NCBI GenBank assembly: GCA_024648655.1
Contig: JAGGDZ010000362.1
Coordinates: 1 to 9,859 of the forward strand
From: Chloroflexota bacterium
GTDB taxonomy: Bacteria; Chloroflexota; Dehalococcoidia; Lucifugimonadales; JADFKI01
Direction of reading: 5' to 3'
DNA length: 9,859 nucleotides
The notes below the pieces were generated by a model. The model was not told where the DNA came from, made no database searches, and was given only the letters and a program-made list of their open reading frames with translations. Shown here piece after piece: positions 1 to 6,523 of this stretch. Both the position numbers and the translations under genes were made by a program. Every line of letters begins with the position of its first letter. Positions within the stretch are counted from its first letter, which is position 1.

Positions 1-2423
1 TCATAGTGCTGGTCGCTGCCGCTGTGGTGCTGGTAGGTGTGGCTCAGATTGCGGACGACTCGGATCACCTGATAGACGCAGGACTCATCGCGCTCATCGT
101 ACTGCTCAACGCGAGCTTAGGCTTCACGCAGAACTACCGGGCTAATCGGGGCATCGAATCGCTTAGTCAACTGACCGCGCCCTCCGCGACGGTGTTGCGA
201 GACGGAGCGCCCGAGCATGTGGATGCCACGCTGCTGGTTCCCGGCGACGTCGTACTATTGGAGGAGGGGGCGCGCATTCCGGCCGATGGACGCCTCATCG
301 GCAGCGTCGAACTGCGGATCGACGAGTCGGCGCTCACCGGAGAGAGCATCGCCGTCCTGAAGAGTACACGCGCTGTGCCTGAGGACTCCGCTCTAGCCGA
401 CCGGTTGTGCATGGCATATAACGGCACAGTCGTGATGCGCGGTCGCGGTAGGCTGCTGGTCGCGATGACAGGGATGCGGACTGAAGTGGGACTGATTGCG
501 GCGGAGGTTCAGATGCCGGAAGAGGAGCCGACCGTCTTCCAGCGCGAGGTGGGGCGGTTAGCCAGACGGATTGGATGGGCTGTCGCAATACTCATTTGCA
601 TCGTCGGTGCGCTGCAAATGCTAATCGGAGACCTAGGCCTGCTCGAAACGTTCATCACAGCAATCGCTCTTGCCGTTGCAGCCGTACCGGAGGGACTGCC
701 CGTCGTCCTCACACTGGCTCTGGCATTCGGCACGCGACGGATGCTGGAAAGGCAGGCGCTCGTGCGCTCGCTCCCTGTCGTAGAGATCGTAGGCGCTGCG
801 GAGGTCATCTGCGCCGACAAAACAGGCACGATAACAGAAGGTCGGATGACGGTCCGAAGCCTTTCGACGATTTTCGAAGAGGTCGATGCCAAGGATATTA
901 AGCCCAGCGGGTTGAAAGAGCCTATCCGAATGGCGCTGCTTGTCGCCGGGCTGTGCAATAATGCCCGCCGACATCCTGAGCATGGCTATATGGGAGATCC
1001 TACTGAAGCCGCCTTGCTCGAGCTGGCCGTACGCGCCGCGCCGCCGCTCGACGCGTACGAGCGTACCGCTGAAGTTCCCTTCACTTCCGAGCGGCGGATG
1101 ATGTCTGTAGCCGTCCGCCTGCCAAAAGGAGGGAGCGGTTTGCTGCTCACAAAGGGTGCGCCGGAGCCGGTGCTCTCGCTCTGCACAAGTATTAGAACCC
1201 CGTCGGGAGACGTTCCTTTGACCGAGGAACAACGCGGCGCGCTTCTGGACGAGACAGATGCCCTGGCAAGCCAGGCGCTCCGAGTACTGGCGCTCGCGTA
1301 TAAGAAGCAGGCTGCCGACGCGACAACGAGCGAGGAGGAGTTGACATTCGTTGCCTTAGCGGCGATGAACGACCCGCCCCGAAGGGGAGCCAAGCAGGCC
1401 ATCGAAGCGGCGCAGCGCGCCGGTATACGGGTGGTCATGATTACGGGAGATAACAGCCGAACTGCGGCGGCCGTAGCCGAAGAGGTAGGGTTGGAAGGAG
1501 ATACCATCGAGTCAAAGGAACTCGATGCGCTGGACGATGACGGTTTCCGGCTAAAGGTTAACCACACCAGCATCTTTGCGCGGGCGGAGCCTCACCACAA
1601 AGTAGCCATCCTCCGGGCGCTTAAGCAGGACCATGAGGTCGTGTTGATGACAGGAGATGGTGTGAATGACGCGCCGGCCCTCCGCAACGCAGATGTGGGC
1701 ATCGCGATGGGTATCAAAGGCACGGATATCGCCCGTGATACGTCCGACATGGTGCTCCTTGACGACAATTTCGCCACTATCGTTTCGGCTATCGAAGAGG
1801 GACGTCGGATCTTCCGAAACATCAAGAAGTTCGTGAACTATTTGCTCACCGGCAATCTGGCCGAGGTGCTCGTAATCCTCGTGGCGACGATGTTCGGCTA
1901 CCTGCCGATTACCGCGGTGCAGATCCTGTGGATCAACCTCGTTACGGACTCTGGCCCTGCGGTCGCGTTGGCGGTGGACCCGTCGCCTCGGGGCGCTATG
2001 CGAGAGCCGCCTCAACACGGCGCGCTGCTGGGGTGTTCAATGGCATTCCTTGTTGGCAGCGTCGGTGTGATTATGGCAATCATTTTGCTCGGCACATTCT
2101 TCATCGGGCTCCGGCTGTGGGATCTTGAGACGGCGCGGACGATGACCTTCACAGGATTCGTCGTGCAGGAATACCTCCGGCTGCTGGTCATCCGGGTGCA
2201 GGAGGGAATGCCACCTCTTACGAACAGATGGCTGTGGGCGGCGGTGAGCTTGAGCCTGCTGCTACAGGTCGTTATCGTGTACACGCCAGTAGGGAATAAA
2301 TCTTTTGGGACTGTGGCGCTGGGCTTGGAGCAGTGGGGAGTGCTCATCGCCGGACTTGCCGTAGGTTTCATAGCGACTGTCACCGCGGGGAAGCTGGTCG
2401 TTAGGCGATTCGGCCCGCTGTAG
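1..2423 (+). CDS. P-type cation ATPase, probably Ca2+-transporting (5' partial)
   Basis: An ATP-driven cation pump of the inner membrane. The reading frame is open to the left edge, so the GTG at base 6 is probably internal; compared with SERCA-like pumps about 60-75 N-terminal residues, including the Cation_ATPase_N domain, are missing. Numbering from base 6: the actuator-loop TGES is at residues 111-114, the M4 motif PEGLP at 228-232, the phosphorylated Asp in DKTGT at 271, the nucleotide-binding KGAPEP at 383-388, ITGDN at 479-483 and the hinge TGDGVNDAP at 549-557. A hydrophobic C-terminal domain of about six segments spans 610-800. Residues matching the SERCA Ca2+ ligands are kept: Glu229 (M4), Asn617 and Glu620 in GNLAEV (M5), and Asn644, Thr647 and Asp648 in WINLVTD (M6). 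That argues for Ca2+ over Na+/K+ or H+, but Mn2+ remains possible. The ligand matching is by eye against remembered SERCA residues. No operon partner is visible downstream; IS relics follow. Confidence 0.93.
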   Translation, partial: IVLVAAAVVLVGVAQIADDSDHLIDAGLIALIVLLNASLGFTQNYRANRGIESLSQLTAPSATVLRDGAPEHVDATLLVPGDVVLLEEGARIPADGRLIGSVELRIDESALTGESIAVLKSTRAVPEDSALADRLCMAYNGTVVMRGRGRLLVAMTGMRTEVGLIAAEVQMPEEEPTVFQREVGRLARRIGWAVAILICIVGALQMLIGDLGLLETFITAIALAVAAVPEGLPVVLTLALAFGTRRMLERQALVRSLPVVEIVGAAEVICADKTGTITEGRMTVRSLSTIFEEVDAKDIKPSGLKEPIRMALLVAGLCNNARRHPEHGYMGDPTEAALLELAVRAAPPLDAYERTAEVPFTSERRMMSVAVRLPKGGSGLLLTKGAPEPVLSLCTSIRTPSGDVPLTEEQRGALLDETDALASQALRVLALAYKKQAADATTSEEELTFVALAAMNDPPRRGAKQAIEAAQRAGIRVVMITGDNSRTAAAVAEEVGLEGDTIESKELDALDDDGFRLKVNHTSIFARAEPHHKVAILRALKQDHEVVLMTGDGVNDAPALRNADVGIAMGIKGTDIARDTSDMVLLDDNFATIVSAIEEGRRIFRNIKKFVNYLLTGNLAEVLVILVATMFGYLPITAVQILWINLVTDSGPAVALAVDPSPRGAMREPPQHGALLGCSMAFLVGSVGVIMAIILLGTFFIGLRLWDLETARTMTFTGFVVQEYLRLLVIRVQEGMPPLTNRWLWAAVSLSLLLQVVIVYTPVGNKSFGTVALGLEQWGVLIAGLAVGFIATVTAGKLVVRRFGPL

Positions 2424-2477
2424 CGTAGCCATCGCCCCGACCCCAGGCCAAGCGCCGCTTCTATCGCCTGGTCGGAG

Positions 2478-2497
2478 GTCCGTCTCATCGGACGGAC
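2478..2497. other. Hairpin downstream of the ATPase gene
   Basis: A perfect 7-bp stem GTCCGTC / GACGGAC with a 6-nt loop (TCATCG) lies 54 bases after the ATPase stop codon. No T-run follows on either strand, so it is not a textbook intrinsic terminator. It may be a weak or factor-assisted transcript end, or part of the degraded IS DNA that follows. The rest of 2424-2590 shows nothing else I can support. Confidence 0.25.
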
Positions 2498-2590
2498 GTG
2501 CGGTTCACAAGGCACCTAGGATTCTCCACCGACTGCCGTCTAACGAGTTGAACGGCATGGAAGGAATTTCCACAACTGGCTCAGATACCT

Positions 2591-2952
2591 TTGATCTGTC
2601 GATCCGTTCCCGGGGGTGGTCCACAAAACGTCAGAGGCTTTGGCAAGTTCGGAGTGGACACTCATAAGGACCGGCATGTGGCGGTTGCCATTGACCGGCG
2701 GGGTGTCCGATTTGGCGAGAAGCACATGTCGCTGCCACCTGCGGGTACGAGGAGCTCGAGCGGTGTCGTGCGACCTAGAACAGGTCCACGCGTTCGGAGT
2801 CGAGGGCACGGGTTCCTACGGCGCCGGACTCGCACGCTTCCTGATCGATAGGAACTATACGGTACTCGAGGTCAACAGGTCGGATCTATCTGTGCGCTAT
2901 CGAAGAGGGAAGAGCGACCCCGCTGCCGCTGAGATGGCAGCGCGCTCAGTGC
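2591..2952 (+). pseudogene. IS110-family transposase relic, frameshifted and truncated
   Basis: This is the decayed N-terminal (DEDD RuvC-like) part of an IS110-family transposase. The similarity walks through three frames in order. The first frame gives GVDTHKDRHVAVAID from about base 2651. The next gives ATCGYEELERCRAT from about 2734 and ends in a stop near 2776. The third gives EQVHAFGVEGTGSYGAGLAR and then VLEVNR and RRGKSDP from about 2772 to 2950. At least two frameshifts are therefore needed. The first catalytic Asp (base 2657) and the Glu of VEGTG (base 2802) remain. In the SDPxDA motif the second Asp is now Ala (codon GCC at 2925, one base from GAC). The C-terminal transposase_20 half is absent: homology stops near 2950, where the ISAs1-like stub begins. 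Family recognition rests on motif recall. The element cannot make an active transposase. Confidence 0.8.
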
Positions 2953-2954
2953 CA

Positions 2955-3054
2955 GTATTGTGCTCAATGGATGGCGGCGACGGTGCGTCGAGCGGGGATC
3001 GGGCACTTGCTCCAACGCTTTGAGCAGGCTCTTTCCCATTCCTTCCGTATTCAT
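2955..3054 (-). pseudogene. ISAs1-family transposase N-terminal stub
   Basis: Read on the - strand from the ATG at 3054, the translation contains SLLKALEQVPDP, then RRRHPLSTILAL. This matches the conserved N-terminal domain (DDE_Tnp_1-associated, H-repeat type) of ISAs1-family transposases. After about 33 residues the similarity ends and the frame runs into antisense of the IS110 relic, so the DDE catalytic part is gone. The junction lies around 2945-2965. It points toward the IS110 relic, so the two elements meet tail to broken end. It sits 35 bp beyond the stop codon of the permease gene, on the same strand. An alternative reading is a chance ORF, but the run of family-specific residues (ALEQVPDPR, RRHPLxxILAL) makes that unlikely. 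Confidence 0.6.
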
Positions 3055-3067
3055 AGACCTAGTCTAT
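3053..3067. repeat. Short near-palindrome at the ISAs1 stub start
   Basis: Six-base arms ATAGAC / GTCTAT flank a 3-nt centre (CTA) and overlap the start codon of the ISAs1-like stub. It could be the remains of an IS terminal region or an operator-like site. No second copy was seen in the window. Confidence 0.3.
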
Positions 3068-3088
3068 TACATCTCCCTTTTATTCGCG

Positions 3089-4036
3089 TCAGAGTATTTG
3101 ACGGAGACGGGTGTCCCAGCGGTCTCGCAGCCAGTCGCCAATGAAGTTGAAGGAGAGCACCGTGAGGAAGATGGCGAGGCCTGGGAAGAGCGCGACCCAC
3201 CATGAGTTGGAGAGATAGTTGCGGCCATCGGCGACCATCGCTCCCCAGGCAGGTGTGGGTGGTGGAACGCCTGCGCCGAGGTAACCGAGTATTGATTCGG
3301 CGAGGATGATTCCGCCAACCTGCAAGGTTGTCGCTACTACGAGGGTGTTCATGACCCCGGGTAGGATGTGGCGGAACAGAATGCGGATGTCAGACGCTCC
3401 CGCCACTTTTGCGAGCGCTATGTAGTCCAGTGTCTTGATCTGTAGTGTCTGACCACGCACGAGGCGCACGATTTCAGGCCAGCTTGCAAGGGCGAGGACA
3501 CCGATGATGACGTAGAACTTCTGGCCGAGCACTACAACGATGACTAGTGCAAGCAGCAGATATGGAATTGCGGTTGTAATGTCGGTGAGGCGCATTACGA
3601 CTTCGTCTATGTACCTGCCGTAGTAGCCTGCGACCAGACCGAGGGTCGCGCCGACGAGCATGCCCACCGTGATGCTGATGGACGCAAGCGTGAGGGAGAC
3701 ACGGGCACCATGGATGATACGGGTGAGGACATCGCGTCCAAGAGGGTCTGCGCCGAGGAGGTACTTGCTTCCCCTGCTGCAATAGTCGAAGTATGGCTTT
3801 TCGTCGCCCATGCATTGAGCGTACCAGGACGGGGCAGCGGTGCGGTCGCGCAAGTCCTGACGATTGGGCAGGCTGGGTGAGATGTACTCGGCGAATATGG
3901 CGCAGGTTACGAGTGTGCTGATTATCAAGATTGGTATGAGAGGCCAGCGGCGCAGGACATATAACACGCGCCTCAACACGCTGGGGTTCGTGCGACTGTG
4001 GATGTCGGCTAGAGTTATGCGGATGGCTTGGTTCAT
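3089..4036 (-). CDS. ABC transporter permease, DppC/OppC family
   Basis: An inner-membrane permease subunit of a peptide/nickel-type ABC importer. It would normally pair with a DppB-like permease, ATPases and a family-5 binding protein. The 315-residue length is typical. There is an N-terminal membrane segment at about 32-50, then the family signature LLGADPLGRDVLTRIIHGAR (about 93-112). A core of five predicted helices runs from about 115 to 300, and the EAA-type ATPase-contact loop is at about 205-226 (YIALAKVAGASD, ending HILP). The first periplasmic loop (51-92) is longer than usual and holds Cys75 and Cys86. The chosen ATG (4034-4036) has only a weak Shine-Dalgarno site. No dppB-like gene lies upstream, where the NHL operon and its terminator sit; downstream there are IS relics. 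The real partners may be elsewhere, for example near the binding protein at 8430. Substrate cannot be told from the permease alone. Confidence 0.92.
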   Translation of the reverse strand: MNQAIRITLADIHSRTNPSVLRRVLYVLRRWPLIPILIISTLVTCAIFAEYISPSLPNRQDLRDRTAAPSWYAQCMGDEKPYFDYCSRGSKYLLGADPLGRDVLTRIIHGARVSLTLASISITVGMLVGATLGLVAGYYGRYIDEVVMRLTDITTAIPYLLLALVIVVVLGQKFYVIIGVLALASWPEIVRLVRGQTLQIKTLDYIALAKVAGASDIRILFRHILPGVMNTLVVATTLQVGGIILAESILGYLGAGVPPPTPAWGAMVADGRNYLSNSWWVALFPGLAIFLTVLSFNFIGDWLRDRWDTRLRQIL

Positions 4037-4094
4037 GGAACAGGGGCTAGCATCGACGGATGGGATGGACGGAACAAAATGATAGGAACAGAAA

Positions 4095-4119
4095 GAGGGG
4101 CGGGTTTATCCCGCCCCTC
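4095..4119 (-). terminator. Intrinsic terminator of the DUF1800-DUF1501-NHL operon
   Basis: A perfect 10-bp stem (GAGGGGCGGG / CCCGCCCCTC) with a 5-nt loop. Read on the - strand it is followed by TTTCTGTTCC, a modest U-rich tail; the + strand tail is poorer. It lies about 100 bases after the NHL stop codon and before the permease start, so it best fits an end for the leftward operon. It also separates the permease from read-through. Confidence 0.72.
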
Positions 4120-4181
4120 AATGAATTAGGCTTGCGGATGTGGCAGTGCCCTCTTTGACGATTTCACCCCCAATCCTAACT

Positions 4182-4203
4182 CTTTCCCCATCGACGGGGA
4201 AAG
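4182..4203. other. Second hairpin after the NHL gene
   Basis: A perfect 8-bp stem CTTTCCCC / GGGGAAAG with a 6-nt loop (ATCGAC) starts 16 bases after the NHL stop codon as read on the - strand. No U-tract follows. It could protect the 3' end of the mRNA or pause polymerase ahead of the terminator at 4095-4119. The two hairpins account for most of the structure in 4037-4219. Confidence 0.45.
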
Positions 4204-4219
4204 GAGCTCTATATTGCGG

Positions 4220-5218
4220 CTAAGTGGTGAAGAGCACCGGATTTCGGAGGGGAGGCGCTATCTCCTGCTCAGTGAGAGGGTATGCCTCCTTCTTGTATAT
4301 CTGAATGCGGTGCGATCCGAAGTCGGTGACGTAGAGTCTGCACTCGTCGTCAACACGCACGGTGAGAGGGGCGCGGAAACGCTTTGTGGCTTCGAGGTCT
4401 GCCATTTCGCGCAGTCGCAGCGTCACCGGATTGGCGAGGATGTATTCGCGCGCAGAGCGGGAGAGGTTCGCGTCTCCAATGAACTGCTCAACGAAGCGCC
4501 CATCGGAGTCAAAGAGCTGAACACGATCGTTACCCCAATCGGCGACGTAAATGTCGCCGTCAGTGTCAACTGCGACGCTGGTCGGGCGGTCAAAGTCGCC
4601 CTTGTCGTCGCCATGCCCGCCGATTTCCATCAGGAATTCGCCATCGACAGTGAACTTCTGCACGCGGTCGTTGCGCCAGTCGGCGACATATATATCGCCC
4701 TCGTCGTCAACCGTCACGCCCCAGGGCATGTTCAACTGACCTTTGCCGTCTCCGAATTCGCCGAACTGCGATATGAACTCGCCGTGCTTAGTATATATCT
4801 GCACACGATGGTTGAGCGTGTCGGAAAGGACGATGTTGCCCTCGTTGTCGAAAGACATTCCGGTCGGGCGGTCGAATTGCCCTTCACCGTTGCCCTGCTC
4901 TCCCCAACTCGTTTGCAACTCTCCGTCCTTGTCGAAGACAAAGACCTTGTTGTGCGCCTCATCGGAGACATACAACATCTCATCATCATCGCAGAGCAGT
5001 CCGGATGGCCACTGGAACGTACCAGTGCCGATGGTACCTAGATTGTCGTCTGCCCAGTTTATTCGCCTGATCTCGTTGCCAAGACCGCCGCGGCACAGCA
5101 CATATACGCGCTCATCCTTGCCGAATGCTATGTCAACGGCATTGGAGGTTACCCGCCGCATGCCGAGTGTCATGTAATAGGGGAAGCCTGACCTAAGCAA
5201 CCCGTATGGTCTGGCCAT
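4220..5218 (-). CDS. NHL-repeat beta-propeller protein
   Basis: A 332-residue protein made almost wholly of NHL repeats, which fold as beta-propeller blades and usually act as scaffolds or ligand-binding surfaces. About six repeats are visible, at roughly 25-55, 68-98, 115-147, 162-193, 208-240 and 283-310. Each carries a core such as GDIYVADWxNDRVQ or GNIVLSDTLNHRVQIY, often followed by a GDGKGQLNMPWGV-like linker. The repeats at 174 and 221 are nearly identical (GDIYVADW, then NDRVQ), suggesting recent internal duplication. There is no signal peptide, membrane segment or extra enzymatic domain, so it is probably cytoplasmic. The ATG at 5218 has GAGGTG five bases upstream (5224-5229). It is the last gene of the leftward operon, 95 bp after the DUF1501 gene. 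Function is unknown; a partner or scaffold role for the two upstream proteins is inference. The 275-residue + strand frame across it is a shadow. Confidence 0.88.
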   Translation of the reverse strand: MARPYGLLRSGFPYYMTLGMRRVTSNAVDIAFGKDERVYVLCRGGLGNEIRRINWADDNLGTIGTGTFQWPSGLLCDDDEMLYVSDEAHNKVFVFDKDGELQTSWGEQGNGEGQFDRPTGMSFDNEGNIVLSDTLNHRVQIYTKHGEFISQFGEFGDGKGQLNMPWGVTVDDEGDIYVADWRNDRVQKFTVDGEFLMEIGGHGDDKGDFDRPTSVAVDTDGDIYVADWGNDRVQLFDSDGRFVEQFIGDANLSRSAREYILANPVTLRLREMADLEATKRFRAPLTVRVDDECRLYVTDFGSHRIQIYKKEAYPLTEQEIAPPLRNPVLFTT

Positions 5219-5240
5219 CGTTGCACCTCGCTGAATAGGT

Positions 5241-5298
5241 GTCAGCTATCAGCGGTCAGTATTCTCAAGTCAAAGTGTGCCGACCGCTGAAATCTGAC
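5241..5298. repeat. Imperfect inverted repeat between the DUF1501 and NHL genes
   Basis: Arms of 17 bases (5241-5257, GTCAGCTATCAGCGGTC, and 5282-5298) pair at 15 of 17 positions around a 24-nt spacer. It fills most of the 95-bp gap inside the operon, so the mRNA would carry a long hairpin there. No U-tract follows on the - strand, so processing, partial attenuation or mRNA stability is likelier than simple termination. The TCAGC-rich arms resemble dispersed intergenic palindromes (REP or MITE-like). Confidence 0.6.
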
Positions 5299-5313
5299 TA
5301 CCGAATGCTTCTC

Positions 5314-6453
5314 TTATTTGAAAGGAGTGATTTGCTCGTAGTTGCCGTTGACGATTTCGGGGGCGTCTATGCCCATCCACTGCTCGAGCATAGTGGCGTA
5401 GATGCCACGGAAGTCGATGGTGTGCTCGAGGTCTTCGCCCTTCGCCCAGTCGGCGGAGTCGAGCGAGGGATACTCGGAGTAGAGGCCACCGTTGACCGGC
5501 TCACCGATGATGAACGCGCCGCCTCCGGAACCGTGGTCAGTGCCACTGCCATTGTCCTTGATCCGGCGACCGAACTCGGTGAATACCATCATTACGACGT
5601 TGTCAGCAGCGTCGTGCTCGTTTAGATCATCAAAGAAGTCTCGTATAGCGCCGGAGAGGTCCTGCAGCAGCTTGGGGTGTGTCGGGTTCTCGTTGGCATG
5701 CGTATCGTACCCGCCGTGGCTGGTGTAGAAGATGCGTGTGCCAAGTCCGGTGGTATGCACTCTTGCGATGTCCCGCAGGCTCTTGGCTATCGCGTTGTCT
5801 CCATACTCTACGGTTGAGCTGTACTGTGACGGGGCTGCCTTCAGCCTGTCAGCTCCGCGAAGCACATCCATGCCTGTGCGGGAGAGATACTCCATCACCG
5901 GGCCGGTTCCGATTGCCTGCGCGTACATGTCCTTGAAGATCTGAAGTGCCTGATCGCGCTGGTCGTCCTCACCGATGCCCGTCATCAGCCCGTAGCTGTC
6001 GAGATCGTTGACAGATGTTACCGGAACGCCGGGCACAGCCATTGCGCGCGGCAGTCCAACACCAAAGTTTATGCCGGTCAGCTCGTCCTCACCCTTTGGG
6101 TCGAGTTCGCGGAGCGCCTTGCCGACCCATCCTTCGGTTACGACTTTGTCCGGCTCACAAGTGTGCCATATGTCCATACCTCGGAAGTGCGAGCGGTTGG
6201 AGTTCGGGTAGCCGATGCCCTGCACTACCGCAACTTTGCCCTCGTCAAACATTTCCTTAACCGGGCGGAAGTTCGGGTTGAAGGCGAGATCGTCATTGAT
6301 TGGCAACACATCCTCGCGCTCAATCCTGACTAACTTACGGTTATCGTAGTAGGTCGGGCTGTTGTACGGGATGAGAGTGTGCATGAAGTCGTTGCCACCT
6401 GACAGCTGCACTATGACCATGACCGGGTCTTTTCCGTTACCGTTGGCTGGCAT
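5314..6453 (-). CDS. DUF1501 family protein
   Basis: A 379-residue protein of the DUF1501 family, a group related to the alkaline phosphatase/sulfatase fold whose reaction is not known to me. Family landmarks are QLSGGND near the N-terminus (16-22), VQGIGYPNSNRSHFRGMDIW (77-96), SHGGYDTHANENPTHPKLL (245-263), MVFTEFGRR (289-297), NGSGTDHGSGGG (301-312) and a C-terminal TIDFRGIYATMLEQWMGID (345-363). Asp250, His252, Glu293, Asp306 and His307 are candidates for metal or active-site positions by analogy only. Many relatives begin with a Tat leader, but this one starts directly at the domain (MPANGNGKDPVMVIVQLSGG). The start is supported by AAGGAGG eight bases upstream, so a cytoplasmic protein is likely. 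It is the middle gene of the operon, 70 bp after the DUF1800 gene. This DUF1800-DUF1501 order is a familiar pairing in environmental bacteria. Confidence 0.92.
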   Translation of the reverse strand: MPANGNGKDPVMVIVQLSGGNDFMHTLIPYNSPTYYDNRKLVRIEREDVLPINDDLAFNPNFRPVKEMFDEGKVAVVQGIGYPNSNRSHFRGMDIWHTCEPDKVVTEGWVGKALRELDPKGEDELTGINFGVGLPRAMAVPGVPVTSVNDLDSYGLMTGIGEDDQRDQALQIFKDMYAQAIGTGPVMEYLSRTGMDVLRGADRLKAAPSQYSSTVEYGDNAIAKSLRDIARVHTTGLGTRIFYTSHGGYDTHANENPTHPKLLQDLSGAIRDFFDDLNEHDAADNVVMMVFTEFGRRIKDNGSGTDHGSGGGAFIIGEPVNGGLYSEYPSLDSADWAKGEDLEHTIDFRGIYATMLEQWMGIDAPEIVNGNYEQITPFK

Positions 6454-6461
6454 CTCGCGTG

Positions 6462-6468
6462 CCTCCTT
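6462..6468 (-). promoter_or_regulatory. Ribosome binding site fixing the DUF1501 start
   Basis: AAGGAGG on the - strand with 8 bases to the ATG at 6453. It supports the short, leaderless N-terminus over any longer form with a Tat signal. Confidence 0.7.
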
Positions 6469-6523
6469 ATGCTTACTTGCCTGTAACAGTTAACGTTAAT
6501 AATAGTAGGGCATTTACTTTCGA

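Noticed and set aside
633..1232. Long - strand frames opposite the ATPase gene
   Set aside because: The ATPase motifs are unambiguous on the + strand, and these frames have no family resemblance.
2534..2572. Small inverted repeats TGCCGT/ACGGCA and TGGAA/TTCCA as possible IS110 end or recombination site
   Set aside because: Arms of 5-6 bases are expected by chance, and IS110 elements generally lack clear terminal inverted repeats.
2616..3023. A 135-codon + strand frame as an intact small gene
   Set aside because: Only its middle matches IS110 transposase; the start belongs to another frame and the end runs into the antisense of the ISAs1 stub, so it is part of a pseudogene.
4037..4094. Possible promoter for the permease gene (TTGTTC, 17 bases, GATGCT on the - strand)
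   Set aside because: The -10 match is poor, and nothing else supports it.
4214..5041. A 275-codon open frame on the + strand
   Set aside because: It lies fully antisense to the NHL gene, whose repeats, ribosome site and operon position are clear; repeated codons keep the opposite strand free of stops.
6490..6499. Palindrome TTAACGTTAA between the DUF1800 and DUF1501 genes
   Set aside because: Ten bases with no second copy or promoter context; too short to call a regulatory site by itself.
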